Positions 52,277 through 61,027 of a stretch of DNA of 64,000 nucleotides are shown piece by piece. The first letter of the stretch is position 1, and each line of letters begins with the position of its first letter. The translations under genes and the position numbers were made by a program. The notes beneath the pieces were generated by a model, which had not been told where the DNA came from, ran no database searches, and saw only the letters and a program-made list of their open reading frames with translations. This DNA is from an uncultured Bacteroidales bacterium (lineage in GTDB: Bacteria; Bacteroidota; Bacteroidia; Bacteroidales; FEN-979), in the NCBI GenBank assembly GCA_903877385.1, contig CAIRDP010000033.1, forward strand, positions 17,042-81,041, written 5' to 3'.

Positions 52277-53914
52277 ATGGCACTTATTGGCCTTCATATA
52301 GGGGTAGGTAAACTCCGTCGGGGGGATCAGGGTTTCCTTGATCGTCCTCGGGCTGGTCCAGCGTAACAGGTTCAAATGGCTGCCGCTTTTATCGTTCGTA
52401 CCTGAACCCCTGGCCCCGCCGAATGGCTGCTGCCCTACGACTGCTCCCGAAGGCTTATCGTTGAAATAAAAATTCCCGGCTGAATACCTCAGTATCCTGC
52501 AGGCCACGTTCAGGGCTTCACGGTCCTTTGAAAATACAGAGCCTGTAAGCGCATAGGGCGAAGTTTGATCACAGATCCCCAAGGTCTCCTCAAAATCCTT
52601 GTCTTTGTATACATAGACTGTCATAACAGGGCCGAATATCTCCTCCTCCATCGATTTGAAATGCGGATTTTTCGTCAGGATCACTGTCGGTTGCACAAAG
52701 TAGCCTTTTGACTTATCCCCTGTACCTCCGTATACGATTTCGGCATCGTCCGACTTCTTTGCATGCTCAATATATCCCATGATGTTGTCAAAAGAGGTTT
52801 CATCAATGACTGCATTCATGAAATGGCTGAATTCACGCACGTCACCAACCGTCACTGTCGACAGCATCTCCCCTATCTTCGTCTTGATATCGGGCCATAA
52901 TGAGGAGGGAATATAAGACCTGGAAGCAGCCGAACATTTTTGTCCCTGGTATTCAAAAGCCCCGCGGATTATGGCAACCGCCACTTCCTGGGGGTCGGAA
53001 GAAGGATGGACAAAAATAAAATCCTTGCCCCCGGTCTCCCCCACTATCCTCGGATAAGACCTGTAAGCGCTCATATTGTCGGCAACACTTTTCCATATCC
53101 CGTTGAAAACACCCGTGGAACCTGTAAAATGAATGCCCGCAAGGCTGCGATGACCCAGCGCCGCCTTCCCTACCAGGCTTCCCGGGCCGGGAATAAAATT
53201 GATGACCCCATCAGGCAATCCGGCTTCCCTGAATGTTTTCATCAGGATATAATTGGAAAGTACCGAGGTCGAGGAGGGCTTCCATAACGTGGTATTTCCC
53301 ATAACCACGGGCGCCATGTTCAGGTTCGAGGCGATGGCGGTGAAATTGAAAGGCGTGACCGTGAAAACAAAGCCCTCCAGCGGCCTGTATTCAATGCGGT
53401 TGATGATCCCCTTCTGGGAATGCGGCTGCTCCTTGTATATTTCGGTTGTGAAATACGCATTGAACTTAAGAAAATCTATGCTCTCGCACGAAGAGTCGAT
53501 CTCGGCCTGGAAAACGCTTTTTCCCTGCCCCAGCATGGTGGCTGCATTGATAATCTGCCTGTATTTGGTTGATATCAGTTCGGCGACCTTCAGGCTTATT
53601 GAAACACGCTCAACCCATGAAACTGATTCCCATTCCTTATGCGCTTTCAGCGCGGCCTCTATTGCCATTCCAACCTCCTTCTCACCGGCTATGTGGAAGT
53701 TTGCCAGGACGTGACTATGGTCGTGTGGCATGACAACCCTGCCCGTCTTTCCAGTCCTTACTTCCCTGCCCCCTATGAGCAGGGGAATATCCAGAACCTC
53801 GCTGCTCATCCTGTCAAGTTCCTGGTTCAGCATTTTTCTTTCCCTGCTCCCGGGAACGTAATTGAGAGTGGGTTCGTTTTCGGGTCTCTCAAGATTAAAA
53901 ATTGCATTGTTCAT
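52274..53914 (-). CDS. pruA: 1-pyrroline-5-carboxylate (L-glutamate gamma-semialdehyde) dehydrogenase
   Basis: A 546-aa aldehyde dehydrogenase making glutamate from glutamate semialdehyde in proline breakdown. Family marks are TVTPFNFTAIASNLNMAPV, HFTGSTGVF, IVGETGGKDF and the catalytic Cys in EYQGQKCSAASR. Length and N-terminus are those of the single-domain P5C dehydrogenase. The promoter lies about 200 bp upstream, leaving a long leader that holds a perfect 16-bp hairpin. Confidence 0.95.
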   Translation of the reverse strand: MNNAIFNLERPENEPTLNYVPGSRERKMLNQELDRMSSEVLDIPLLIGGREVRTGKTGRVVMPHDHSHVLANFHIAGEKEVGMAIEAALKAHKEWESVSWVERVSISLKVAELISTKYRQIINAATMLGQGKSVFQAEIDSSCESIDFLKFNAYFTTEIYKEQPHSQKGIINRIEYRPLEGFVFTVTPFNFTAIASNLNMAPVVMGNTTLWKPSSTSVLSNYILMKTFREAGLPDGVINFIPGPGSLVGKAALGHRSLAGIHFTGSTGVFNGIWKSVADNMSAYRSYPRIVGETGGKDFIFVHPSSDPQEVAVAIIRGAFEYQGQKCSAASRSYIPSSLWPDIKTKIGEMLSTVTVGDVREFSHFMNAVIDETSFDNIMGYIEHAKKSDDAEIVYGGTGDKSKGYFVQPTVILTKNPHFKSMEEEIFGPVMTVYVYKDKDFEETLGICDQTSPYALTGSVFSKDREALNVACRILRYSAGNFYFNDKPSGAVVGQQPFGGARGSGTNDKSGSHLNLLRWTSPRTIKETLIPPTEFTYPYMKANKCH

Positions 53915-53996
53915 AGTAAACTGTTTTTCTTTTTTTGACTGCGGATATCTGATTCCCTGGTCCTTGACTGTTTGCTTTTGAACAAACGGGCCCTCT

Positions 53997-54031
53997 CCCG
54001 AACAGCAAAAGCAAAGCTTTTGCTGTTCGGG
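53997..54031. repeat. Perfect 16-bp hairpin in pruA leader
   Basis: CCCGAACAGCAAAAGC is followed by AAA and then its exact complement, between divergent pruA and the ModE-like gene. It would be transcribed within the pruA leader. No T-tract follows on either strand. The rest of 53915-54237 shows only the two promoter elements. Confidence 0.8.
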
Positions 54032-54120
54032 CTGTTTAGCATGTCAGGCTCTTTCAATATGGCCTGAACCGGGTTTTATATTCGTTTCTATTTTTATTTA
54101 GTCTTAATTAATTTTATTTA

Positions 54121-54128
54121 CAAAGATA
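54121..54128 (-). promoter_or_regulatory. Promoter -7 element of pruA
   Basis: The minus strand reads TATCTTTG; the resulting leader is about 200 nt. Confidence 0.5.
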
Positions 54129-54181
54129 CACACTTCCCCGATACCATGGATATGCATCTGAAAACATATCGAAAAAAATGT

Positions 54182-54189
54182 TACTTTTG
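54182..54189 (+). promoter_or_regulatory. Promoter -7 element of modE-wtp-moa operon
   Basis: TACTTTTG matches TAnnTTTG, 49 bp before the ATG at 54238. A regulator of metal uptake could act here. Confidence 0.6.
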
Positions 54190-54237
54190 CTTATCGGGGC
54201 TTTATTTTACTGACTTCCCACCAATTACAAACAGTCT

Positions 54238-54618
54238 ATGGAAACAAAATTCAAACCCGGCCTGGAGCAAATTAAACTGGATTACAAGATCTGGCTTGCC
54301 GATAAGGACGGGAACGGGATCCTTGGGGACGGCAAATGGAAAATGCTTAAACTGATTGGCGAGAAAGGATCCCTGAAGGCAGCCTGTGAAGAGCTGGGCT
54401 ATACCTACCGCAGGACCTGGGGGAACATTAAAAAGATAGAAGATTTTTTCGGGTTCCCCCTGCTAGAAAAGCACCGTGGAGGAGCCGAGGGAGGAAGCAT
54501 GGCACTGACCGAAGAAGGGAAACTGCTGGTGAAGGCCTTTGAAAAATTTCATTCCAATGCCGACACCCTGATTCAAAAAGGATTCCGGGAATTCCTTGAT
54601 GATATTTCCAATAAATGA
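54238..54618 (+). CDS. ModE-type winged-helix regulator without TOBE domains
   Basis: A 126-aa DNA-binding protein of the ModE N-terminal (LysR-like winged helix) type: GDGKWKMLKLIGEKGSLKAACEELGYTYRRTW then KKIEDFFGFPLLEKHRGG and MALTEEGKLLVKAFEKF. The molybdate-binding TOBE domains of E. coli ModE are missing, so it cannot sense oxyanion the same way unless by a partner. It heads the tungstate/molybdate operon and probably controls it. Confidence 0.88.
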   Translation: METKFKPGLEQIKLDYKIWLADKDGNGILGDGKWKMLKLIGEKGSLKAACEELGYTYRRTWGNIKKIEDFFGFPLLEKHRGGAEGGSMALTEEGKLLVKAFEKFHSNADTLIQKGFREFLDDISNK

Positions 54619-54643
54619 ATATAACTCTATAAAAATCCTATCC

Positions 54644-55603
54644 ATGAAGCGACTTCTTTCGATTCTTTTATGCAGCATGCTTGCGCTGCCCGTTGCCTTT
54701 GCCCAGAGACCTGCTGACCTTAGCGGGGATCTAATCATTTTTCATGCCGGCAGCCTTTCGGTTCCGATGAAAGAGATCAAAGCCGAATTCAATAAGCTTT
54801 ACCCTAAAGTGAACGTATTGCTGGAATCGGCCGGCAGCGTGGAATGCGCCAGGAAGATCACCGATATTAAAAAGCCATGCGACATCATGGCTGCTTCGGA
54901 TTATAAAGTGATCGATAACCTGCTGATCCCGGCTTATGCCGACTGGAACATTAAATTTGCAGCCAATGAAATGTGCATTGCTTATACTAATAAGGCAAAA
55001 TACAAGGACCAGATCAATGCAAAAAACTGGTATGAGATCCTTATGAAACCTGAGGTTGCATTCGGCCGTGCCGACCCCAATGCCGATCCCTGCGGATACC
55101 GCTCGGTGATGTGCATGCTGCTGTCGGAAACGTACTACAAAAAACCTGGCCTTGCCAAACAGCTCAGCTCAAAGGACCTCAACTACATCAGGCCCAAAGA
55201 GGTGGATCTCGTGGCATTGCTGGAATCGAATAATATAGACTATATGTTTCAGTACAGGTCGGTGGCAGTACAGCATAATCTGAATTACGTGATCCTCCCC
55301 GACCAGGTCAACCTGAAAAACATCAGGTATGCTGATGAATACAGCAAAGCTGTGGTTGATATTAAAGGCAAGGAGCCCGGGAAAACAGAGCAGATGAAAG
55401 GCGAGCCAATGGTTTACGGACTGACCATGGTAAAGAATGCCCCGCATAAAGAAGCCGCCATCGCCTTTTTGGAATTCATGCTCTCGAAGGACAAAGGGAT
55501 GAAGATCATGGAAAAGGATGGACAGCCCTCGGTGATCCCTATGGAAGAAAAAAATTATACTGCCGTTCCCGACCGCCTCAAACCCTTTGTCAAGAAGCCG
55601 TAA
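54644..55603 (+). CDS. wtpA: Tungstate/molybdate-binding protein WtpA
   Basis: A periplasmic oxyanion-binding protein, 319 aa from the ATG at 54644 (MKRLLSILLCSMLALPVAFAQ, signal peptide). The track start at 54596 lies inside the modE gene. LIIFHAGSLSVPMKEIKAEF, LLESAGSVECARKITDI, CDIMAASDYKVIDNLL and FGRADPNADPCGYRSVM are WtpA/ModA hallmarks, and the last matches WtpA best. It delivers the metal to WtpBC encoded downstream. Selectivity for W against Mo cannot be read from sequence, but the AOR nearby favours tungstate. Confidence 0.92.
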   Translation: MKRLLSILLCSMLALPVAFAQRPADLSGDLIIFHAGSLSVPMKEIKAEFNKLYPKVNVLLESAGSVECARKITDIKKPCDIMAASDYKVIDNLLIPAYADWNIKFAANEMCIAYTNKAKYKDQINAKNWYEILMKPEVAFGRADPNADPCGYRSVMCMLLSETYYKKPGLAKQLSSKDLNYIRPKEVDLVALLESNNIDYMFQYRSVAVQHNLNYVILPDQVNLKNIRYADEYSKAVVDIKGKEPGKTEQMKGEPMVYGLTMVKNAPHKEAAIAFLEFMLSKDKGMKIMEKDGQPSVIPMEEKNYTAVPDRLKPFVKKP

Positions 55604-55615
55604 ATAATTGTTAAT

Positions 55616-56701
55616 ATGAAAACCAGGTATATCATTGCAGCAGGAATAATGTGTATTTTACCTTCAAGGTTTATGGCACAGGATAACAATAACGCGAAAC
55701 CTCCCGATAAGGGGCTGAAAGTTGTTACAGCCGCTGATCCCGGCGACAGGAACAACAATTTCTACGATAATGCCGACACTTATGCCCTTCCGGGCGGTGA
55801 AATCACTGTTGAGGGTGAAGTGGAGAATCCCGGGAAAGTTGATTTAACGGCACTTCTAAAACATTCAATCATCGTCAAAGAGGCGGTTCTTGGAGAGGAG
55901 GGTAAAAACCGTTTTACAGGCGCTTACCGTTACGACGGGTATTCCCTCTTCGACATCCTCAGCAGCAGGATACTGAAGAAAAAGAACAAGCAGGAGTTCT
56001 CCCCTGTTATTGACCTGTACGTAATTATCGAGAATGCCAAAGGTGATAAAGTTGTCCTGAGCTGGGGTGAGATCTTTTACCCGAACAACCTGCACAAATG
56101 CATCATCGCTACTGAAATTACAAGGATAGTCCCAAGCAAAACGAAAGATCTCTGGCCCCTTCCTTCGGAACGGAAGCTGGTCATGGGCAATGACCTCCTG
56201 GGCGAAAGAAATATCAGCAACCCTGTTAAAATCACAGTAAGGACACCCTCAAGAAGCATCCCGGTGAACAGGGACATGAACCCGCTATATTCACCCGGTA
56301 TAAGTATCACCCAAGGGAGTAAAGAGCTTCGAAAGATTGATTCGATCGCCCCTTCGGTACAAAATGAAACATACAATACCGTTTTTTACGGAAGGGGAAG
56401 GGGAATCCACAGCACTACACCATTTACCGGCATAAAACTGAAAGACCTTCTTGAACCCTACATTAAAATAACTCATGAATCCCTTCAGAATACCCTGCTT
56501 ACCTTCATTGCCGTGGACGGTTACAGAACGGTGTTTTCATTGAGCGAGGTGATGAACCGCTGCGACCAGGAAGAGGTTCTTCTTATTCCGTATACCGGCA
56601 GGGAAGATGGTGGAAAGTTCAGGTTATTTCCTGGTGGTGATTTCTTTTCCGACAGGGCAATCAAGTCCATTTCAGAGATATCGGTAAGTCCTGCTGAATG
56701 A
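55616..56701 (+). CDS. Duplicated SUOX-like periplasmic protein inside wtp operon
   Basis: A 361-aa exported protein (signal MKTRYIIAAGIMCILPSRFMAQ) made of two similar halves. Each has a motif like that of sulfite-oxidase-fold molybdopterin domains: ITVEGEVENPGKVDLTALL with YRYDGYSLFDILSSR in the first, GIKLKDLLEPYIKI with FIAVDGYRTVFSLSEVMNRC in the second. The metal-binding Cys of true SUOX enzymes is not obvious. It lies between wtpA (12 bp) and wtpB (ATGA overlap), so translation is coupled to the permease. A role in oxyanion or cofactor handling is inferred; I know no named family member in this position. Confidence 0.7.
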   Translation: MKTRYIIAAGIMCILPSRFMAQDNNNAKPPDKGLKVVTAADPGDRNNNFYDNADTYALPGGEITVEGEVENPGKVDLTALLKHSIIVKEAVLGEEGKNRFTGAYRYDGYSLFDILSSRILKKKNKQEFSPVIDLYVIIENAKGDKVVLSWGEIFYPNNLHKCIIATEITRIVPSKTKDLWPLPSERKLVMGNDLLGERNISNPVKITVRTPSRSIPVNRDMNPLYSPGISITQGSKELRKIDSIAPSVQNETYNTVFYGRGRGIHSTTPFTGIKLKDLLEPYIKITHESLQNTLLTFIAVDGYRTVFSLSEVMNRCDQEEVLLIPYTGREDGGKFRLFPGGDFFSDRAIKSISEISVSPAE

Positions 56702-57477
56702 AAAAACAAGGGCTTCAGTGGGTGTTTTCGATACTGGGAGGTCTGATCCTGTTATTTGTTTTGGGCCCGGTTCTCGGGCTGATGTTCTCATCCTCCCCCC
56801 ATAAATTATTTGAAACTGCACAGGATCCCGAAGTCAAGAACAGCATCATGCTTACCTTGGGCACTTCGATGGCAGGCACATTTCTCTTTGCCTTGGCAGC
56901 TGTTCCTTTTTCCTGGATACTTGCCAGGTACCAGTTCCCCCTGAAGAAACTGGTCACAGCCATTATCGACCTGCCCGTGGTGATCCCCCATTCGGCTGCC
57001 GGCATCGCTGTGCTGGGTTTCATTTCAAGGGATACCCTGCTGGGCAGGGCAGGATCACTAGCCGGGTTTAATTTCGTAGGCCACCCTGCAGGCATTATGA
57101 TTGCGATGGCGTTTGTAAGCCTGCCCTACCTCATCAATGCCGCAAGGGACGGCTTCCTTTCGGTTCCCGAGCGCCTTGAAAAAGCCGCCCTCACCCTGGG
57201 AGCCTCGCCCATAAGGGTATTTTTTACGGTTTCCCTGCCCCTGGCCTGGAAAAATATTCTGTCGGGGCTCATACTGATGTTTGCCAGGGGGATGAGCGAA
57301 TTCGGGGCTGTAGTCATCATTGCTTATCATCCGATGATAACACCTGTTCTGATTTACGAACGCTTTACTTCGTTCGGATTAAAATACGCCCAGCCGGTTT
57401 CAGTGATCTTTATCCTGGTCGTCCTTGTGTTTTTCATGATCCTCCGCCTACTGCTTTCAAATTCCAAAAAAAGCTGA
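56698..57477 (+). CDS. wtpB: Tungstate/molybdate ABC permease WtpB
   Basis: A 259-aa inner membrane permease with six hydrophobic segments, starting KKQGLQWVFSILGGLILLFV. The EAA loop that contacts the ATPase is AALTLGASPIRVFFTVSLPL, the usual motif of ModB/WtpB. It overlaps the SUOX-like gene by 4 bp and precedes wtpC by 4 bp. Confidence 0.92.
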   Translation: MKKQGLQWVFSILGGLILLFVLGPVLGLMFSSSPHKLFETAQDPEVKNSIMLTLGTSMAGTFLFALAAVPFSWILARYQFPLKKLVTAIIDLPVVIPHSAAGIAVLGFISRDTLLGRAGSLAGFNFVGHPAGIMIAMAFVSLPYLINAARDGFLSVPERLEKAALTLGASPIRVFFTVSLPLAWKNILSGLILMFARGMSEFGAVVIIAYHPMITPVLIYERFTSFGLKYAQPVSVIFILVVLVFFMILRLLLSNSKKS

Positions 57478-57481
57478 ACCC

Positions 57482-58528
57482 ATGCTTAAACTTACAGGGA
57501 TTAACAAGGATTTCAAAGGGTTCAAGCTAAGTGATATTTCGTTTACCGTTGAGAAGGGAGATTACTTTATATTGCTTGGCCCCTCGGGAGCCGGCAAATC
57601 CCTCTTGCTGGAGATTATCGCAGGCCTGGCGATACCCGATTCGGGCAGCCTGGAGCTTTACGGGAGGGACATTACCCAATTGCCAATTCAAAAGCGCAAG
57701 GTAGGACTGGTTTTCCAGGATCACGCGATCTTCCCTCATATGAAAGTCAAAAGCAATCTCGCATACGCCCTTCACGGGCAGCCGGGCGAGAGCATTCATC
57801 AGAAGATCATGGCCATGAGTGCAAACCTGGGTATTGGCGAACTGCTTGAGCGTTATCCTTCGACCCTTTCGGGCGGAGAGTTGCAGAGGGTTGCCCTGGC
57901 CCGTACCCTGATCCAGGAGCCTGAAATCCTCCTTCTCGATGAACCCCTCTCATCCATGGACACCCGGCTGAGATCGGGTACCAGGTCGTTGCTGAGGAAG
58001 ATACACCGGGCAGGACAGACTATCATTCACGTCACCCATGATTACGAAGAGGCGCTTTCGCTGGGGAACAGGATAGCCGTGATGGACCACGGGAATATTT
58101 TGCAAACAGGCACACCCGATGAAGTATTCCACAGTCCCAGAAACGGGTTTGTTGCCCATTTCATCGGGATCAGGAATTTCTTCCCGGCTAAAATCCGTTT
58201 GCATGACGGCATCCCCTGGGCCGAAACAGTCGGAAACCTGAAATTCCGCCTTCAGCAGGGACAAGATAATGAGTCGGGATTCGTTATGATACGGGGTGAA
58301 GATATTGTTCTTTCGGCATCGGCCCTCGATTCATCCGCCTCGAATGTTCTGGCAGGCAGGGTGCAGGAGACCACCACCACACCCCTGGGATGCGATGTAT
58401 GCATTGAATGCGGTGAAACGATTCACGCCTTGATCACTGCTGAATCCGTCTCAAACATGAGCCTGGATGAAGGCTCGGAGATCTGGATGAGCATTAAAGC
58501 CACGGCAGTTAAATTTATAGACGAATGA
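57482..58528 (+). CDS. wtpC: Tungstate/molybdate ABC ATPase WtpC
   Basis: A 348-aa ATPase energising oxyanion import. Walker A GPSGAGKSL (33-41), Q-loop Q79, signature LSGGELQR (129-136), Walker B ILLLDEP (149-155), and the switch His in HVTHDYEEA. A C-terminal TOBE-like region (from about 285: LAGRVQETTTTPLGCDVCIE) may bind oxyanion and inhibit transport. The last codons overlap moeA by ATGA. Confidence 0.93.
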   Translation: MLKLTGINKDFKGFKLSDISFTVEKGDYFILLGPSGAGKSLLLEIIAGLAIPDSGSLELYGRDITQLPIQKRKVGLVFQDHAIFPHMKVKSNLAYALHGQPGESIHQKIMAMSANLGIGELLERYPSTLSGGELQRVALARTLIQEPEILLLDEPLSSMDTRLRSGTRSLLRKIHRAGQTIIHVTHDYEEALSLGNRIAVMDHGNILQTGTPDEVFHSPRNGFVAHFIGIRNFFPAKIRLHDGIPWAETVGNLKFRLQQGQDNESGFVMIRGEDIVLSASALDSSASNVLAGRVQETTTTPLGCDVCIECGETIHALITAESVSNMSLDEGSEIWMSIKATAVKFIDE

Positions 58529-59703
58529 TACCTTTTGAAGAAGCTTTAGAGATTGTTTTAAACAACGCCATCCCTTCGGGAGAGGAAATTGTGGGCATGG
58601 AATCCGCCGCCTCCAGGGTTTTAAGCCGGGATGTGTTTTCAGATATCGACATGCCTCCGTTCGATAAATCGGCCGTGGACGGGTTTGCGTGCAGGATGCA
58701 GGATGCCGCAGCCGGGATGGGATTGCGCCTTGTTGAAACCATTCCTGCAGGTACCATTCCCGAAAAGCCTGTTCATGAAGGTGAATGTTCGAAGATAATG
58801 ACCGGCGGCATGCTGCCGAACGGGGCCGATACAGTGATCATGGTCGAGGATACGGAGATGTCATCCGCAGACCAGGTAAAATTCACAAAAGAAATTACCA
58901 CCAGGAATATCTGTTACAGGGCCGAAAACATTAAGAAAGGCCAGAAGGTTCTTGAAAAAGGGACGAGGCTGGAACCCGCCCATTTTGCAGTTCTCGCATC
59001 CGTGGGAAATACCGGGATATGGGTTGCCCGTCAGCCCCATATCGGTGTCATCTCAACAGGGAATGAGCTGGTTGAACCTGAGCATTTCCCTTCAGGGTCG
59101 CAGATAAGGAATTCCAATGCCTGCCAGCTTGTCGCCCAGGCCAGGCAGATACCCTCATTGTGCTCGTATTTCGGCATTGCCGATGATTCGCCCGAAGAGC
59201 TTAAGGATAAGATTTCCATGGGCCTTTACGAGGCCGACATCGTGATCCTTACGGGGGGAGTTTCAATGGGCGACTTTGATTATGTGCCCGGGGCCATGGA
59301 AAGCCTGGGAGCAAAGATCCTGTTTAAAAGCCTTGCCATACAGCCCGGGCGGCCTACCGTTTTTGCCTGTTATAACGATCAGTTCATCTTCGGTTTGCCT
59401 GGAAATCCGGTGTCTTCGTTTGTGCTCTTTGAACTGATGGTCAAACCTTTTGTGCTGAAAATGATGGGTTCCAACGAACAGCCAAGAATGCTTAAACTGC
59501 CTATGGGGGTTGATTTTTCAAGAAGAAAGAATTACAGGAAATCTGTTATTCCTGTGACTGTGGATGAAGGAGCTGTTTACCCCCTTGAATATCATGGTTC
59601 GGCGCATATCAATGCTTACACCAAAGCCGGGGGTATGATGATCATGGACATAGGGCAGACTGAAATTAAAAAAGGAGAACCGGCCAATGTACGATTCCTT
59701 TAA
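58525..59703 (+). CDS. moeA: Molybdopterin molybdotransferase MoeA
   Basis: A 392-aa enzyme that inserts molybdate or tungstate into adenylated molybdopterin. Marks include the N-terminal FDKSAVDGFAC, MTGGMLPNGADTVIMVEDTE, GVISTGNELVEP, VILTGGVSMGDFDYVP and GLPGNPVSSFVLFELMV. Length and domain order are usual. It overlaps wtpC by 4 bp and moaA by 17 bp. A dedicated copy beside wtp and AOR suggests it serves the tungsten form of the cofactor. Confidence 0.95.
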   Translation: MIPFEEALEIVLNNAIPSGEEIVGMESAASRVLSRDVFSDIDMPPFDKSAVDGFACRMQDAAAGMGLRLVETIPAGTIPEKPVHEGECSKIMTGGMLPNGADTVIMVEDTEMSSADQVKFTKEITTRNICYRAENIKKGQKVLEKGTRLEPAHFAVLASVGNTGIWVARQPHIGVISTGNELVEPEHFPSGSQIRNSNACQLVAQARQIPSLCSYFGIADDSPEELKDKISMGLYEADIVILTGGVSMGDFDYVPGAMESLGAKILFKSLAIQPGRPTVFACYNDQFIFGLPGNPVSSFVLFELMVKPFVLKMMGSNEQPRMLKLPMGVDFSRRKNYRKSVIPVTVDEGAVYPLEYHGSAHINAYTKAGGMMIMDIGQTEIKKGEPANVRFL

Positions 59704-60487
59704 GCGCCGGATCAATTACCTTAGGGTTTCGGTAACCGACCGCTGTAACCTCCGCTGTACTTACTGCATGCCCGCCGAAGGGGTAAAAATGCTGTCGCAT
59801 GCCGATATCCTTACCTACGAAGAGATCTTCGAAGTTATACAGATGGCTGTATCCATGGGGATTGACAAAGTAAGGATAACCGGGGGCGAACCCCTTGTAA
59901 GGAAAGGCATTGTGGAGTTTATCGGCCGGGTTGCAGGTATAAGGGGGATTAAAGACCTGGGACTTACAACCAACGGGATCCTCCTCGAAGAATTCGCCCT
60001 GGCCCTTGCCGGTGCAGGGCTTCAAAGGATCAACATCAGCCTCGACACCCTGGATCCGGTAAAGTACCGCCAGCTTACCCGGGGCGGAAAGCTTACGTCT
60101 GTTTTAAAGGGAATCGACGCAGCCCTGAAAGCAGGTCTTGAGCCGGTAAAAATCAACTGCGTCATCCAGAATTCTTCGGATGAGCCTGATGCCAGGGCCG
60201 TCAGGAAATTTTGCCTGGCCGCCGGGCTTGAAGCCAGGTTCATTCACCAGATGAACCTGGGCGAAGGTTGTTTCACCATAGTGGAGAACGGGCATGGAGG
60301 CGACTGCAGGCATTGCAACCGCCTGCGTTTAACCGCCAACGGTAAAATCAAACCCTGCCTCTTCAGCGACCTGGAATTCGACATCCGCACACTGGGAATA
60401 AAAAATGCAATTGAAGCTGCGACAGGGATGAAACCCGAAAAGGGAACAAGCAACAGCTCGGATTTTTTTCATAATATTGGAGGATGA
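59687..60487 (+). CDS. moaA: GTP 3',8-cyclase MoaA, short form
   Basis: A radical SAM enzyme for the first step of pterin cofactor synthesis. The SAM cluster is C20-X3-C24-X2-C27 (DRCNLRCTYC), GGEP is at 66-69, and the C-terminal cluster is C207-X2-C210-X13-C224 in DCRHCNRLRLTANGKIKPC, keeping the GTP-binding Arg pair. The GG C-terminus needed for catalysis is present (FFHNIGG). At 266 aa it is about 55-60 residues shorter than usual; the deletion is between RFIHQM and the second cluster. AAAGGAGA precedes the ATG. It is a shorter variant, not obviously broken. Confidence 0.9.
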   Translation: MYDSFKRRINYLRVSVTDRCNLRCTYCMPAEGVKMLSHADILTYEEIFEVIQMAVSMGIDKVRITGGEPLVRKGIVEFIGRVAGIRGIKDLGLTTNGILLEEFALALAGAGLQRINISLDTLDPVKYRQLTRGGKLTSVLKGIDAALKAGLEPVKINCVIQNSSDEPDARAVRKFCLAAGLEARFIHQMNLGEGCFTIVENGHGGDCRHCNRLRLTANGKIKPCLFSDLEFDIRTLGIKNAIEAATGMKPEKGTSNSSDFFHNIGG

Positions 60488-60526
60488 TTGACTGACTGAC
60501 TGATTGATTGATTGATTGATTGATTT
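60485..60526. repeat. Tetranucleotide repeat (TGAC)3-(TGAT)5-6
   Basis: The array begins at the moaA stop codon and fills most of the 66-bp gap to moaC. Slippage would change the spacing between the two genes but not either protein. Confidence 0.85.
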
Positions 60527-60553
60527 ATAGTTAAGAATGATGAAGGATTGTTT

Positions 60554-61006
60554 ATGTCTAAACTAACACATACTGATTCGTCGGGCAAGGCTGACATGGT
60601 CGATGTATCGGCAAAGCCTGAACAGCTGCGGACTGCTATGGCAACAGGCCATATTACCCTGGCCGGGGCCACTATAAACCTCATCCGCCAGAATAAGATG
60701 AAGAAAGGCGATGTGCTTACCGTGGCTGAGATTGCCGGGATACTGGGAGGAAAAAAAACCTCTGAGCTCATCCCCCTATGCCATCCCCTGGGTATAACAA
60801 AAATGGAAGTAAAAGCCGGCCTGGATAAAACCGGGGTTCGTATCAACAGTCTCACCCGTTGCACCGGCAAAACCGGGATCGAGATGGAGGCGCTTACTGC
60901 TGTTTCGGTTGCCCTGCTTACGATTTACGATATGTGCAAGGCTGCCGACAAGGCTATGGTCATCGATGAGGTGAGGCTGTTAAGCAAGACGAAGGAAGAT
61001 CTTTAA
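60554..61006 (+). CDS. moaC: Cyclic pyranopterin monophosphate synthase MoaC
   Basis: A 150-aa enzyme that forms cPMP from the MoaA product. KADMVDVSAKPEQLRTAMA, ELIPLCHPLGITKMEV (the catalytic His region) and CTGKTGIEMEALTAVSVALLTIYDMCKA are MoaC signatures. The track start TTG at 60548 is less likely than the ATG at 60554. It lies 66 bp after moaA, the widest gap in this operon, across the repeat. Confidence 0.96.
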   Translation: MSKLTHTDSSGKADMVDVSAKPEQLRTAMATGHITLAGATINLIRQNKMKKGDVLTVAEIAGILGGKKTSELIPLCHPLGITKMEVKAGLDKTGVRINSLTRCTGKTGIEMEALTAVSVALLTIYDMCKAADKAMVIDEVRLLSKTKEDL

Positions 61007-61027
61007 GGTTAAATCAAATTCCCTGTA

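Noticed and set aside
60469-60870. 133-aa minus-strand ORF with SINQ repeats
   Set aside because: It is only the reverse reading of the TGAT repeat and moaC.
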